Notes: generated by a model not told the origin, from the letters alone. DNA of 64,000 nucleotides from Citrobacter telavivensis (GCA_009363175.1 CP045205.1:2542001-2606000); one strand, 5' to 3'. Counted from the first letter of the stretch, positions 8,979 through 18,822 are shown. Translations and numbers: made by a program.

Positions 8979-9037
8979 GCTAACCTATTGAATCTGAATC
9001 ACATAGGTATTCGCAAAGCGGCATGAAAACAAGAATT

Positions 9038-9053
9038 TGGCTCCTCTGACTGG
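9038..9053. other. Attachment site at the junction of islands A and B
   Basis: TGGCTCCTCTGACTGG is an exact copy of the tRNA-Asn 3' end (as at 970-985 and 55226-55241). Left of it the sequence matches the integrase side of the ICE end. Right of it (GATCGCCTTTGCCAGTAACTGG ... GACCACCAGAATGACCACC in outline) it matches the sequence after 57650. So it is both the right end of island A and the left end of the ICE. Confidence 0.9.
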
Positions 9054-9398
9054 GATCGCCTTTGCCAGTAACTGGCTAATATGTAAGCTAAACCTGAATT
9101 GCCGTTCTGTCAAGACCACCAGAATGACCACCAATAGATCTTATCTGCATCTGCAAAGTTAGATACTATAGATTAAGGGGGATATCTCTTGGATGTCTTC
9201 TTCCTCACAGAGAAAAAATCGTAGAATTATATATATTAATAGGTAAAACCTTTTGGCTGTTTAGTGTCATTGGAATATACTGTCTTTATATACATGGTTG
9301 TATACTTCAATGATTACTAGCAAGTAAAAATAAGAATATAATATATTATGTAGTTTTTATATGTTCTTGGTTGGAATGATTTTGAATAAGGACCATAC

Positions 9399-10586
9399 AT
9401 GGCTGATAGTAATGAAAATTTAAATAATAATTGCCCCTCATGCGGTAGCAAGCTTGATTCTGATGAAGTATGTGCTTGTGGCTATGACCCAAGCTTGGAT
9501 GTGCAGGAGGAAAGTTATGTCCCTCAGTTTGCATTGACAGCAACTCTGGATAAAGTGTCAGGGGATTCCGGCCCTATTTTTAAAGAGTCTTTAGGTGAAG
9601 TTTGGACATTAGATACAGAAGACGTTCAGCTTTTCATTAAACAAATCGAGAAAAAATTTAAACTTAAAAGAAAACTTCATGGTGTAATCGATGAAAATAA
9701 AATGCCATTAAGTGCACCTATTTCTTTCAGTAAATATCTAAATCAAAATATAGATTTTAAATCATTTGTTCAGTCAATGATGGATAGAATGAGAGGTGAA
9801 GCGAATAATGATAAATCAAGGCTTTCTGGTGGGGCTATAATATTTATTCATTACAATGTAGATAATGATAAAGAAAGTAGTGGTCGTCTTTTTATTATCA
9901 TGGTGGATAGAAAAGGAGTCTTTAATTTTGATAAGAATCTTATTCCAGAGAAATTACCATCTATAGATATAGATTCCTTGCGACAAGCTGTCCTTGTTGA
10001 TTTGACTTTATTCAAAGCAAGCTACCCAGAAAATAATGGCGACCCTTATCTGCACTTTATATCTGGTCGATCTAGTAGCGAATTCTTTAAGCGAGCATTG
10101 GGTTGTAACCCAAAAATTGATAATAATAGAAGTATTGATGAAACAAATAGAGCTGTTGATGATTTTGTTAAGGTAATGAAGTTAAAGCACATCGATAGAG
10201 TTAAAGTAAAGAAAGCAGTCGAAGCTTTGATGAAATCAAAAGCAAAAGATCCCACTGATAGAAAGTTAACGATTGAAGATATAGGGAATTGTATAGAGAA
10301 AACCCTTCCTGAGAATAAAGAATTAAAAGGGAAGTTTGTACAGTTCGCGGATGTTAATGAATATGTTATTGATGATTTTTTCGAACCAAGCAGATTTTCT
10401 GGAAGTAGCTTTGGGGAAATAAAGATTTCTGATGCGGAACAGGAATATGAATGTAAAATATCTGTTGATGCAATTAGCGAGGATGATACATCAAATGCAA
10501 AAGTTATATATGATAGAGCTAATGGTCAATTAATAATACGATTGTCGCATAATGCAGTAACTGAAATCGAGAAAATAGTTGGTTAA
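9399..10586 (+). CDS. Zinc-ribbon plus YejK/NdpA-like nucleoid-associated protein
   Basis: A 395-residue protein. The N-terminus has a short zinc ribbon (C12, C15, C25, C27: CPSC...CAC). The rest resembles the 37-kDa nucleoid-associated YejK/NdpA family: compare YLHFISGR...EFFKRALG and AVDDFVKVMKL here with YLTFLKGR...DFFMDFLGA and AVDDFTAEAQL in E. coli YejK, and the late VQFADVNEYVIDDFF with FTEFAAEKGYELEESF. Identity is low but the order of blocks fits. Its AT-rich composition is unlike the core genes. It is followed after 17 bp by a membrane-protein gene and probably forms a two-gene unit with it. Function unknown. A DNA- or nucleoid-binding sensor in a defence pair is an inference. Confidence 0.65.
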   Translation: MADSNENLNNNCPSCGSKLDSDEVCACGYDPSLDVQEESYVPQFALTATLDKVSGDSGPIFKESLGEVWTLDTEDVQLFIKQIEKKFKLKRKLHGVIDENKMPLSAPISFSKYLNQNIDFKSFVQSMMDRMRGEANNDKSRLSGGAIIFIHYNVDNDKESSGRLFIIMVDRKGVFNFDKNLIPEKLPSIDIDSLRQAVLVDLTLFKASYPENNGDPYLHFISGRSSSEFFKRALGCNPKIDNNRSIDETNRAVDDFVKVMKLKHIDRVKVKKAVEALMKSKAKDPTDRKLTIEDIGNCIEKTLPENKELKGKFVQFADVNEYVIDDFFEPSRFSGSSFGEIKISDAEQEYECKISVDAISEDDTSNAKVIYDRANGQLIIRLSHNAVTEIEKIVG

Positions 10587-10603
10587 ATTTACAAGGAGTA
10601 GTG

Positions 10604-11767
10604 ATGAGCGACATGAATGATTTTGAAACATTAGTAAATGCTATCTTATCGGCTAAAATTGAAGTCGATAGCGGCTATATGTTGCTCGAATTTGAAGACC
10701 AATCAATTGATATTAACATAATATCTAATTTAATCAAAGATTATGGTTTAGCCGTAGAACCTGAAGTTGAAAGTAAAGAGATTATTTTTCCGTTGTCTTC
10801 TGGGGCATTTCGAGATGATTCAAATATATATAGTACGCTAGATTCCTTTTTAAGAACATGTATTTCTTTAGGTTATATTCCTAATAAATACATTATTCTC
10901 ACTGAGAAGATTTCTTCACTATTAGTTGATGATAAAATTGGTAGTATTGATGTTTACTTAAAATGGATTTCAGTATTATCCAGTGTTGCTAATCATCAAA
11001 TTGGAGGTAAGTTTATACTCTATATACCAAGTGATAATGGTGGTAAGGAGTTAGTTATTAATTCTTACGAAAGATTGGACTATATTATAAAAGCTCCCTA
11101 TAGCAAGGTAGTTATAGACTCAGTTGATAAAATAATAAAGGTACTTGGTGTCGAGGATGCTCAGTCTCCCGAAAGAAAATCTATTATTCGTACTGCTATA
11201 TATGATTTGATTAATAACATTGAGAGTAAAGATATTTCAGCGCTAATTACAATAAGCGAGAGGGTTTTTAACCGGTATAACGATCTTTTGGAGTTATATA
11301 CAAATAGATTCTCCGTTAACAAATTATTGTCTGAATTGGAACAAAAAAACCTTGAGTATACAACCAAAATAAATGATTTTGTTTCATCTAGCCAGACAAA
11401 AGCTTTTGCAATTCCTGGGGCCCTGATTGCGGTCGGTGGATTAGCTAAAGCCAGTGGCTTCTGGGATTCTTTATTGATTTTTATAGGTCTATTTCTTGTG
11501 TATTACATAACTTCTATGTCCAATCAAGTTTTATATGAATCCTATATAACTTTAAAAAATAGTCTTAATGACTCTTTTTCAAGGTATTCTAAATTTGATG
11601 AAGGGGTAGAAGTTAGGGATGCAGCCAAAAAAATCTCATTAGAGCTTTATCATAAAATAGATAATGCAAAAGAACGGTTGGAAAAAGTTAATAGTATTGC
11701 AAAATGGATGCTTTGGATAGGTGGGGGGTATCTAGTCTTAAAAATGATATTTATTGATGGTAAATAA
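10604..11767 (+). CDS. Unknown protein with C-terminal membrane segments
   Basis: I do not recognise this 387-residue family. Start chosen at the ATG at 10604, five bases after AAGGAG (a GTG at 10601 is the alternative). Residues 1 to about 265 look soluble. Two hydrophobic segments follow around residues 270-310 (AIPGALIAVGGLA; LLIFIGLFLVYYI), then a helical stretch and a last membrane segment near the C-terminus (AKWMLWIGGGYLVLKMIFI). It is in an apparent operon with the NdpA-like gene, in the cargo end of the ICE. A soluble sensor domain joined to membrane helices is common in abortive-infection effectors, but nothing here proves that. Confidence 0.6.
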   Translation: MSDMNDFETLVNAILSAKIEVDSGYMLLEFEDQSIDINIISNLIKDYGLAVEPEVESKEIIFPLSSGAFRDDSNIYSTLDSFLRTCISLGYIPNKYIILTEKISSLLVDDKIGSIDVYLKWISVLSSVANHQIGGKFILYIPSDNGGKELVINSYERLDYIIKAPYSKVVIDSVDKIIKVLGVEDAQSPERKSIIRTAIYDLINNIESKDISALITISERVFNRYNDLLELYTNRFSVNKLLSELEQKNLEYTTKINDFVSSSQTKAFAIPGALIAVGGLAKASGFWDSLLIFIGLFLVYYITSMSNQVLYESYITLKNSLNDSFSRYSKFDEGVEVRDAAKKISLELYHKIDNAKERLEKVNSIAKWMLWIGGGYLVLKMIFIDGK

Positions 11768-11894
11768 ATGGAAAAATTGTTAATCTAATATTGTTTTTCA
11801 ATTATCAAGAGAATGACAAGTGAGAGTTTTTCGCTTTTTATATCACTATGCGATGGTTATTTAGTTTGATTTTCATGCTTTTTTATAATTTCAT

Positions 11895-12170
11895 CTATAA
11901 TCGAATTATTGGTTTTTCGAGAACTCGAAAGTGTATAATTAATTGGGCTGCACTGGTATTAAAATTTATACTTTTGTATTTATTGAGGTTTCCCTCTTCA
12001 TGAATTTTTGCAAGTGAATTACGGGCGGATTTCTTATCCTCTCTATTGAACTGCCATTTATCCATCATGTTTTTAAAATAATCGGAAAAATTAATATTGG
12101 GAGATACACCTAGAAGTTTGGCCAATGTTTCAAAAATGACTGTAAGTGCACCGGTTTTAGTTCCACGCAC
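11895..12170 (-). CDS. Small hypothetical protein abutting an IS remnant
   Basis: An open frame of 91 codons starting at a GTG at the edge of the IS3-family remnant. The composition (NREDKKSARNSLAKIHEEGNLN) looks protein-like, but the start coincides with the IS boundary, so this may be the 3' part of a longer gene cut by the IS insertion. I do not recognise the family. The 3' side (11768-11894) holds nothing I can identify. Confidence 0.35.
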   Translation of the reverse strand: MRGTKTGALTVIFETLAKLLGVSPNINFSDYFKNMMDKWQFNREDKKSARNSLAKIHEEGNLNKYKSINFNTSAAQLIIHFRVLEKPIIRL

Positions 12171-12171
12171 T

Positions 12172-12615
12172 TTATGGGATTTCAGCCATCAGCCGGTACT
12201 CTTCCGGTGTCAGGTTATTCATGGACTCGTAAGGGCGCTCGCCGTTATATTCAGCCAGCCAGCGCTCTGTAATTTCCCGTGCTTCATTCAGGGTTCTGAA
12301 TAGATAAAAATTCAGCATTTCTGTCCAGTACGTCCGGTTGGACCGTTCGATAAAGGCATTCTGCGTGGGCTTGCCGGGCCTGATAAATTCCAGCATCACG
12401 CCATGCTCTTCTGCCCATTGTGCCAGAATACGCAAGACCAGCTCTAGGCCGTTATCCATCCGCATTTTCAGCGGATATCCGCGGTTTGCCACGTTCCTGT
12501 CCAGCACTCTCATGACCCGCTGCGCCGGGATATTCAGGTCAATTTCGATCGCCAGCGCTTCGCGGTTAAAATCATCCACCACGTTGAAGGTCCGGAAGCG
12601 CCTGCCGCACACCAT
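12172..12615 (-). pseudogene. IS3-family transposase orfB, 5' deleted
   Basis: Contains the rve integrase core from NVVDDFNREALAIEIDL to the end, with the DNG motif (MRMDNGLELV) and the glutamate region (TQNAFIERSNRTYWTEML). About 130 N-terminal codons are missing compared with complete orfB of this IS group. Confidence 0.8.
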
Positions 12616-12636
12616 GCATAAAATCGATGGACCAGC

Positions 12637-12921
12637 TCACGCTTTATCGCTGGTTTTAAAGCTTTTTTCAATAACGTCTTTCAGTCCGCGGCACTCGAGA
12701 CTCAGGTCCGCAAGCATCTGTTTCAGTCGGCGGTTTCCATCCTCAAGGTCTTTCATCTTTTTGATATCAGAGGCTTCCATACCGCCGAACTTCGCTTTCC
12801 AGTTATAGTACAAGGCCTCAGAGATCCCGGCATCGCGGCAGACATCCTTAACGGTACGTTCGGCTTCGACGGACTTCATAACAGCGATGATCTGGTGTTC
12901 GAGTAATCCGGCTTTGCGCAT
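12637..12921 (-). pseudogene. IS3-family orfA (helix-turn-helix), end altered by deletion
   Basis: HTH protein of the IS3 family (RKAGLLEHQIIAVMKSVEAE, VKDVCRDAGISEALYYNWKAKFGG) with the C-terminal leucine-rich coil (DLEDGNRRLKQMLADLSLE). The frame is open from 12942, but MRKAG at 12921 is the usual start of this family. The tail KSFKTSDKA is out of family and comes from the deletion that fuses it to orfB. Confidence 0.7.
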
Positions 12922-12960
12922 GGCGATCTCATCTAGGGACATAGTCAGTATGCCGGAAGA

Positions 12961-13227
12961 TCTCTAAAAGTGAATGGTCCGGTTTACCGGGTTGCTTACA
13001 GATAAGCCGCTTCAAAATTGGGGTGTAAGCCGAGTACTGGTACTCGATGCTGGACTGTGGGTGGGGCTTTAGCTGGTAAAAACACTTTCAAAAAAATAAC
13101 ATAGTTAGTGATCGATGCCATTATGCAGGAGTATAATCTTATTCTATGATTTTTCGAACAAAATAGTTGCCATTTCAGGCAAATCATATGTGTGGTCAAG
13201 TAAAATGATGACATCTGGTATGGTGAT
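12961..13227. other. Intergenic region upstream of the Druantia-like operon
   Basis: AT-rich leader of about 270 bp holding no convincing gene. It must contain the promoter of the methyltransferase-led operon. GGTGATATG directly precedes the frame start at 13228. No box is clear enough to call. Confidence 0.4.
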
Positions 13228-14313
13228 ATGAATAGTATTTTTGCAAGAGAAGGAGATGAAATCCGGGTTCTTTCACTGTTTTCTGGCTGTGGAGGGATGG
13301 ACTTTGGTATTGAATCTGCCGGAGGAAAGATTGTTTTTGCTAACGATATCGTTGAAAACGCGTGTAAAACATTAGCGAAGTATTTTCCTGATACTGATGT
13401 TAAGCATGGCGATATCTCTCAAATTCAAACTTTTCCATCTGTGGATGTTGTCGTTGGTGGCTACCCATGCCAGTCATTTTCGATGGCTGGTAACAGAAAG
13501 CCCAGCGACGATGCGCGGACCAATCTTTATAAGCAATTTCTTCGGGTATTGAATATCGTTCGACCTAAGTATTTTGTGGCTGAAAACGTTTCAGGATTAC
13601 AGCAGTTGGGCGCAGGTAGCTTTTTAGAACAACAAGTTAACGCCTATCGGGATGCAGGATATCAAGTTAGTCACCATCTTGTTAATGCAAAATCTTACGG
13701 TGTTCCACAGTCACGCAAGCGCCTGTTTATTATTGGTGTCAGAAACGATCTGGGGCAATATTTTGAATTTCCGGCAGCAACGCATGGTAAAGCGACCTTA
13801 AAGAACCCGCACTTAAAACCTTATGTTTCCCATGGTGAGGCTATCCGCGATTTGCCATTATGGCCAGAGGGTGAGTTTTACGAACGACCTCACGATCCCG
13901 AGGGGCACTTCTCATGGTACTTTATGTCCAGAAATCGTAAGGCCAAATGGGATAGTCCTGCTTATACCGTCGTAGCGAACTGGCGACATGTGACGTTGCA
14001 TCCAGCCAGCCCAATGATGAAGTTAACATGGTCAAATCTTGAGGACGGCTGGAAGCAGCGCTGGGATTTTTCTGAAGAATATGAACATGTTGCTATTGAT
14101 TCAACCCGGCCTAAGCTGGAACAGGCTAGGCGTTTGTCATGGCGGGAATGTGCCAGAATACAGACGTTTCGTCATGATTTTGAGCCTATTGGTGATATTG
14201 AATCTCGATTTACTCAGATAGGCAATGCAGTTCCTCCGTTACTGGCCGAAATCATTTTTCAACATCTATTTTCTGGTGATGGGTTGAAAATGAATTTGAG
14301 GAAGGGCGAATAA
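13228..14313 (+). CDS. druM: C5-cytosine DNA methyltransferase, DruM-like
   Basis: A 361-residue DNA (cytosine-5) methyltransferase. Motifs in order: I LSLFSGCGGMDFG (residues 15-27), IV with catalytic Cys81 in GGYPCQSFS, VI VAENV (about 118-122), VIII QSRKRLF, X FTQIGNAVPP. Together with the next genes (two large unknown proteins and a roughly 2000-residue DUF1998 helicase) it matches the gene set of Druantia type II, where DruM is the methyltransferase. It would protect host DNA or mark self. The stop is 5 bp before the next start. The name rests on context and needs a profile search. Confidence 0.8.
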   Translation: MNSIFAREGDEIRVLSLFSGCGGMDFGIESAGGKIVFANDIVENACKTLAKYFPDTDVKHGDISQIQTFPSVDVVVGGYPCQSFSMAGNRKPSDDARTNLYKQFLRVLNIVRPKYFVAENVSGLQQLGAGSFLEQQVNAYRDAGYQVSHHLVNAKSYGVPQSRKRLFIIGVRNDLGQYFEFPAATHGKATLKNPHLKPYVSHGEAIRDLPLWPEGEFYERPHDPEGHFSWYFMSRNRKAKWDSPAYTVVANWRHVTLHPASPMMKLTWSNLEDGWKQRWDFSEEYEHVAIDSTRPKLEQARRLSWRECARIQTFRHDFEPIGDIESRFTQIGNAVPPLLAEIIFQHLFSGDGLKMNLRKGE

Positions 14314-14318
14314 AAATC

Positions 14319-17096
14319 ATGAGTATATCTTTCCCTATTTCTTTAGAAGAGTGGAATGCAGCACTAGTTAACGCCGTTTTTTTTGAGCCTTCCCGTGCAG
14401 ATGTATTTTTGAGTCGAATCGATACTACTGGAAGAATTTTTGAGCAATTGGCTGGTTCTCGTAGTAAAGAAGAAGCTAAGCAAAGCTTTCTTGATTCATT
14501 TGGTAAGGATGAAAGAAAAATACAACGTTATCTCAGAGATGATTCAACGCTTGATAGTCTGACTCGAATAAAAGGCATCCCACCTCATTTTTCTATTCTA
14601 TATTTAACGTTACTTGCCGCCAGTGCTGATAATGAAACTCATGATGAAGGAGACTTTAGGGTTAGGTTTTCTGTATTATTGGGACTGAATAGGAATAAGA
14701 AATTTATTTTTAGAGATTTGCCTAGCTTATGGCGGAGAGTTGAACAATGGAGTCAGAGTAAACAGGGTTGTTCTCGGTTATTTTTACCCGATCCCCAAAA
14801 TGAAAAGTTGATTGGGTATTCTAAAAGGCTTTCTTTTCCTTGTTATAGAGATGAAGTTCGTTTGCGAGCCATATTGGTTCGTAATAATCTGGACAGCCAT
14901 TCAACATTTGAGTCTGTTAATAAAGTAATACACCAGAGAATTGATGGTTTTAGTGAAGTATTCGTCAGTGAATTCAATGAATTTTATACGCTATTATCAA
15001 CTGCAGCCATGCAGCAGGCATATAGTAGCCCGTTCTGGGGGGCTGTGAGGGATATTACGCGGCATGAAGAAAATCAACAAGCCAGAGAGAATGGGCTTTT
15101 CTGCATTCACTTAGACGCTACCGATCCGCAACTTCCAGAAATTTATCTGTTAATGGATGATGTTGGTGCTCAGACTTTGGATACCGTTAAAACTGAATCG
15201 TTACCAGAAAAATTGGAGAGTTACAGTAGCATTTATTATCAGACCAACGCTAATGCTACATTAACGAGTTTACTTTCATTTCTACAAAAAAGAAAAAAAG
15301 GCTTAATTGGATCGCGGGTTGGCATGGCGCTACATGCTGGGTGTTTACCCCTTTTCAGGGATGATTCTGGGTTTATCAGTTCGGATGGTCATTATTTTGA
15401 CGATGGCCTGGTTTGTTTGATTATTCGTCGTGAATATGCTGTACATATCCGCACTAGGTTTGAACATACTGGCCTGACTGTTATGACGCTAGGAAAAAAT
15501 ACAGATTCTGAAGATTGGGAAGTTCTAGTCTTTGACACGATGAGTAGGCAGGAATTAACCGAACTTGCCAAATTACTTCCTGGTGCTGCTCGTAGATTTA
15601 TGGTTCAGAGTTGGATACCTGCTCGACCTTATATCACAGGTGCAGCCCGTTTTGGACAGTCAATATTACTTAACCCAGCCAGTACGCCGGTTATTCATAT
15701 GGTGGGTGCCATTGGCGGGGAATATGTAATCAGCGATTCCAATCATATAGAACTGGTCAGCGGCATACTAACACCAACACAAGGCGGTGAAGGACTATTT
15801 ATTTCTCCGGAAAAACTCACTTCATTATCAGGACAGGCGTTTTGTCGCTATCGGTTAACGCTTGAGAAACATGTTGAACCGTTGGTTTTTGACATTCACG
15901 TCCTCGATCATGCGCCGGATGCTCCGTATCGTAAAGTTGCCGAACAGCATGACTGGCTTATTGATGGTCAACGGGGAACATTAGTGCCATTAAACAATGT
16001 TGAGTCAATGGAGTGTCTGAAAAACCAAAAAACTACCTCACTAGGCGGATCATGGTCGCTATGGCGACGTGATGAACGTGTGCCTGTAGAGAGTAAACAG
16101 TTTGATTTGCACATGCTTCCTGCCGCATTTGACTGGTTAGCTGAAGCACTGGCACTGCGTTTTCAAAAACGCAGTACGCTACCATTTGATGAGCTTAATA
16201 CACATATAACGCCCGTATCACTAGCGACAGGTATTCCTGCATGGCGGTTGCGCCGGTTGCTTTTTGCCTCAGGCTGGCTTTGCGTAATAGAAAGACGACA
16301 TGCGCCGTATCCGGTGGTATCACTGGCAAAACGTACATTATCTGTTTGTGAGACGGTACAAGGACTCACTGCCCGAGTAAGCGGTATGTTGACGAAAAGC
16401 GAGCGTCATCATCTGCAAGGTTTGTTGAAAGAAAGTGAACGGGTAAGACGTTGGTCAACAGTGGATAATAATTTTGCACTTGGCAGTATTGAATTGATTT
16501 TGTCAGGAGCCGATCGCGTAAAAGATTTGCTTGAGCGATTCAATTGGCAGCTTCTAGTCAGAAAAGATTTTTCTGTTGGCCCATTAAGTGGCGTGCTGTT
16601 ATCCATGACTCAAATAAAGCAAGTTCCAGCTTTGCCACCTGATATTTATGTGGCGTTCTGGCAGACAAAAAAGAACCAATGGTCAGAGGAAATCCAGCCA
16701 ACAAATAGCGACCTGTTAATGCGCTGTCGGGAAAAACAACGTAATCGTTATTTTATTCGGGCGGATACGGGGTACTGGCAAACTGATAGCTTTGCCTGGG
16801 CGTTAATGGCTCACATCATGAGGTCGGAAAAAACGCTTGGCACTCAAAGTCACTATGGCGATCTCTTCTGGTCTAAATCACTAATTACTTTACCGATTTC
16901 TGTCACTCAGTGGTGGTTACATTTCGCCGGTGGTTGTTGTACCGTCAGTGATGACGGAAGGATAATATTTGCTGGTAGAGGGGATGAATTGTGGGGAGGC
17001 GTTGAGTGTGATGATAATGCTGTTTTCCCGGTTAACCGAGCGGTCACTCGGCGGGCGAGAGCTTTGGCGCTACGCAGGATAAGCAGCATAAATTAA
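14319..17096 (+). CDS. druF: Large unknown protein, DruF-like by context
   Basis: A 925-residue protein I do not recognise from motifs. There is no membrane segment, Walker motif or nuclease signature I can see. It lies between the C5 methyltransferase (5-bp gap) and the IS1-split gene, in the position of druF in Druantia type II operons (druM-druF-druG-druE). Codon use and base composition change along the gene: the first third is AT-rich and the rest is closer to core composition. The assignment is positional only. Confidence 0.6.
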   Translation: MSISFPISLEEWNAALVNAVFFEPSRADVFLSRIDTTGRIFEQLAGSRSKEEAKQSFLDSFGKDERKIQRYLRDDSTLDSLTRIKGIPPHFSILYLTLLAASADNETHDEGDFRVRFSVLLGLNRNKKFIFRDLPSLWRRVEQWSQSKQGCSRLFLPDPQNEKLIGYSKRLSFPCYRDEVRLRAILVRNNLDSHSTFESVNKVIHQRIDGFSEVFVSEFNEFYTLLSTAAMQQAYSSPFWGAVRDITRHEENQQARENGLFCIHLDATDPQLPEIYLLMDDVGAQTLDTVKTESLPEKLESYSSIYYQTNANATLTSLLSFLQKRKKGLIGSRVGMALHAGCLPLFRDDSGFISSDGHYFDDGLVCLIIRREYAVHIRTRFEHTGLTVMTLGKNTDSEDWEVLVFDTMSRQELTELAKLLPGAARRFMVQSWIPARPYITGAARFGQSILLNPASTPVIHMVGAIGGEYVISDSNHIELVSGILTPTQGGEGLFISPEKLTSLSGQAFCRYRLTLEKHVEPLVFDIHVLDHAPDAPYRKVAEQHDWLIDGQRGTLVPLNNVESMECLKNQKTTSLGGSWSLWRRDERVPVESKQFDLHMLPAAFDWLAEALALRFQKRSTLPFDELNTHITPVSLATGIPAWRLRRLLFASGWLCVIERRHAPYPVVSLAKRTLSVCETVQGLTARVSGMLTKSERHHLQGLLKESERVRRWSTVDNNFALGSIELILSGADRVKDLLERFNWQLLVRKDFSVGPLSGVLLSMTQIKQVPALPPDIYVAFWQTKKNQWSEEIQPTNSDLLMRCREKQRNRYFIRADTGYWQTDSFAWALMAHIMRSEKTLGTQSHYGDLFWSKSLITLPISVTQWWLHFAGGCCTVSDDGRIIFAGRGDELWGGVECDDNAVFPVNRAVTRRARALALRRISSIN

Positions 17097-18036
17097 TCTC
17101 TTAAATCAATCACTAAGGAGCTCACTCAGGGTGTCTAAAAAACAACATATCATTAAAGAAAGATTGAGGCAGATGTATCTCTTTGGTGCAGAGCCTTTTG
17201 AGTTGATGAACTGCCTGAAAGAATCGCAGCAAAAGCTGATTATGGCTGGTGCTAAAGCGGACAATTTGCCAAAGGTTCCGAACAAGATTTTACATTTTTT
17301 GAGTGCATTACCACCTAAGGCCCATTCCATTGTGCTAACGTGGTTTCGTACTCACGTACAATTTCCAGAACAAGGCGATCCCCAAAAAATCATTCATGAG
17401 ATTCTGCTCGCAGAAAATAACGATAAAGATATCTCATCACCAAAACCGCTATGGCGCGCAATCCTTGGGTTCTACGTCACTCAGCCTTGCCCTGACATCG
17501 TCGCACAATTTCTTCGCGGTGAAGAAATTACACTACTCCATAATGATGACCCTGATGGGTCCAGCGATAGTTTACCTGAGCAGTCAACGATTAGTGTTAC
17601 TGATGAAGATATCGAGCAGTGTCTATTCGTAAGTCAGGGACGTGACATATCGCCTTCAGATCGAATAATTCCGGCGTTCGTTGCTGGGCTTGTTGCTATG
17701 TTGAAGGGGGAAACGGAAGTTGCAGGTCAGTGGGTGTCACAGTTATCCAATCACCCACTGCCTTTGGGGCAAAAATTTGGTAGGCTCATCTCAACGTTTG
17801 GCGTCGTTCGTCCTCAGGAAGAGGCTGACAACGGAATAGTATTATTGGCAGAGCCTGTTGCGCCAGACGAGATCAATGGCGATATCGATGGAGTGTCCTT
17901 TGTCGGTAAAGTGACGAAAGTGCTTCCCTCTGGCGTATTCTTTGTTTCGCCCGTTGGCGTGTTTATTGACGATGAACTGCGGGATCTTTCAGATGCTCAC
18001 AGCCATATGCTCTATCCCGATCGTGGCGAAGTTATA

Positions 18037-18045
18037 GGATTTTTA
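18037..18045. repeat. IS1 target-site duplication, left copy
   Basis: GGATTTTTA directly precedes the IS1 end and is repeated exactly at 18814-18822. Nine base pairs is the usual IS1 duplication. Confidence 0.97.
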
Positions 18046-18060
18046 GGTAATGACTCCAAC

Positions 18061-18564
18061 TTATTGATAGTGTTTTATGTTCAGATAATGCCCGATGACT
18101 TTGTCATGCAGCTCCACCGATTTTGAGAACGACAGCGACTTCCGTCCCAGCCGTGCCAGGTGCTGCCTCAGATTCAGGTTATGCCGCTCAATTCGCTGCG
18201 TATATCGCTTGCTGATTACGTGCAGCTTTCCCTTCAGGCGGGATTCATACAGCGGCCAGCCATCCGTCATCCATATCACCACGTCAAAGGGTGACAGCAG
18301 GCTCATAAGACGCCCCAGCGTCGCCATCGTGCGTTCACCGAATACGTGCGCAACAACCGTCTTCCGGAGCCTGTCATACGCGTAAAACAGCCAGCGCTGG
18401 CGCGATTTAGCCCCGACGTATCCCCACTGTTCGTCCATTTCCGCGCAGACGATGACGTCACTGCCCGGCTGTATGCGCGAGGTTACCGACTGCGGCCTGA
18501 GTTTTTTAAATGGCGGAAAATCGTGTTGAGGCCAACGCCCATAATGCGGGCGGTTGCCCGGCAT
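18061..18564 (-). CDS. insB: IS1 transposase part InsB
   Basis: A 167-residue InsB with the C-terminal DDE-type catalytic region (SDVIVCAEMDEQWGYVG, VIWMTDGWPLYESRL). Active InsAB' transposase is made by a -1 ribosomal frameshift from insA at an A-rich site. The overlap of the two frames is intact here, so the element is probably functional. Confidence 0.95.
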   Translation of the reverse strand: MPGNRPHYGRWPQHDFPPFKKLRPQSVTSRIQPGSDVIVCAEMDEQWGYVGAKSRQRWLFYAYDRLRKTVVAHVFGERTMATLGRLMSLLSPFDVVIWMTDGWPLYESRLKGKLHVISKRYTQRIERHNLNLRQHLARLGRKSLSFSKSVELHDKVIGHYLNIKHYQ

Positions 18565-18758
18565 CCAACGCCATTCATGGCCATATCAATGATTTTCTGG
18601 TGCGTACCGGGTTGAGAAGCGGTGTAAGTGAACTGCAGTTGCCATGTTTTACGGCAGTGAGAGCAGAGATAGCGCTGATGTCCGGCAGTGCTTTTGCCGT
18701 TACGCACCACCCCGTCAGTAGCTGAACAGGAGGGACAGCTGATAGAAACAGAAGCCAC
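18483..18758 (-). CDS. insA: IS1 regulatory protein InsA
   Basis: A 91-residue InsA with the N-terminal zinc finger (CPSCSATDGVVRNG, YLCSHCRKTW) and the helix-turn-helix. It binds the IS1 ends and represses transposition when not fused to InsB. Confidence 0.95.
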   Translation of the reverse strand: MASVSISCPSCSATDGVVRNGKSTAGHQRYLCSHCRKTWQLQFTYTASQPGTHQKIIDMAMNGVGCRATARIMGVGLNTIFRHLKNSGRSR

Positions 18759-18813
18759 TGGAGCACCTCAAAAACACCATCATACACTAAATCAGTAAGT
18801 TGGCAGCATCACC

Positions 18814-18822
18814 GGATTTTTA
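18814..18822. repeat. IS1 target-site duplication, right copy
   Basis: GGATTTTTA, identical to 18037-18045. Codon-by-codon reading resumes in frame right after it. Confidence 0.97.

Larger units (their letters stand above)
12165..12960 (-). mobile_element. IS3-family (IS407-like) remnant
   Basis: Degenerate insertion sequence with orfA and the 3' part of orfB on the minus strand. The orfB N-terminal part, including the first catalytic aspartate region, has been deleted: orfA runs into SWSIDFMH-type sequence and then, after another small deletion, into GRRFRTFNVVDDFNREA. A helper-free element of this kind cannot transpose. It lies between the NdpA-like pair and the Druantia operon, so it may mark a past insertion or rearrangement point. 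Exact ends are not determined. Confidence 0.8.
18046..18813 (-). mobile_element. Complete IS1 element, 768 bp
   Basis: Exactly 768 bp, the canonical IS1 length. It is bounded by the imperfect terminal repeats GGTAATGACTCCAACTTATTGAT and, in reverse complement, GGTGATGCTGCCAACTTACTGAT, and flanked by perfect 9-bp target duplications. It carries insA and insB on the minus strand, opposite to the interrupted gene. Intact ends and duplications indicate a recent simple transposition into the druG-like gene. Confidence 0.98.
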
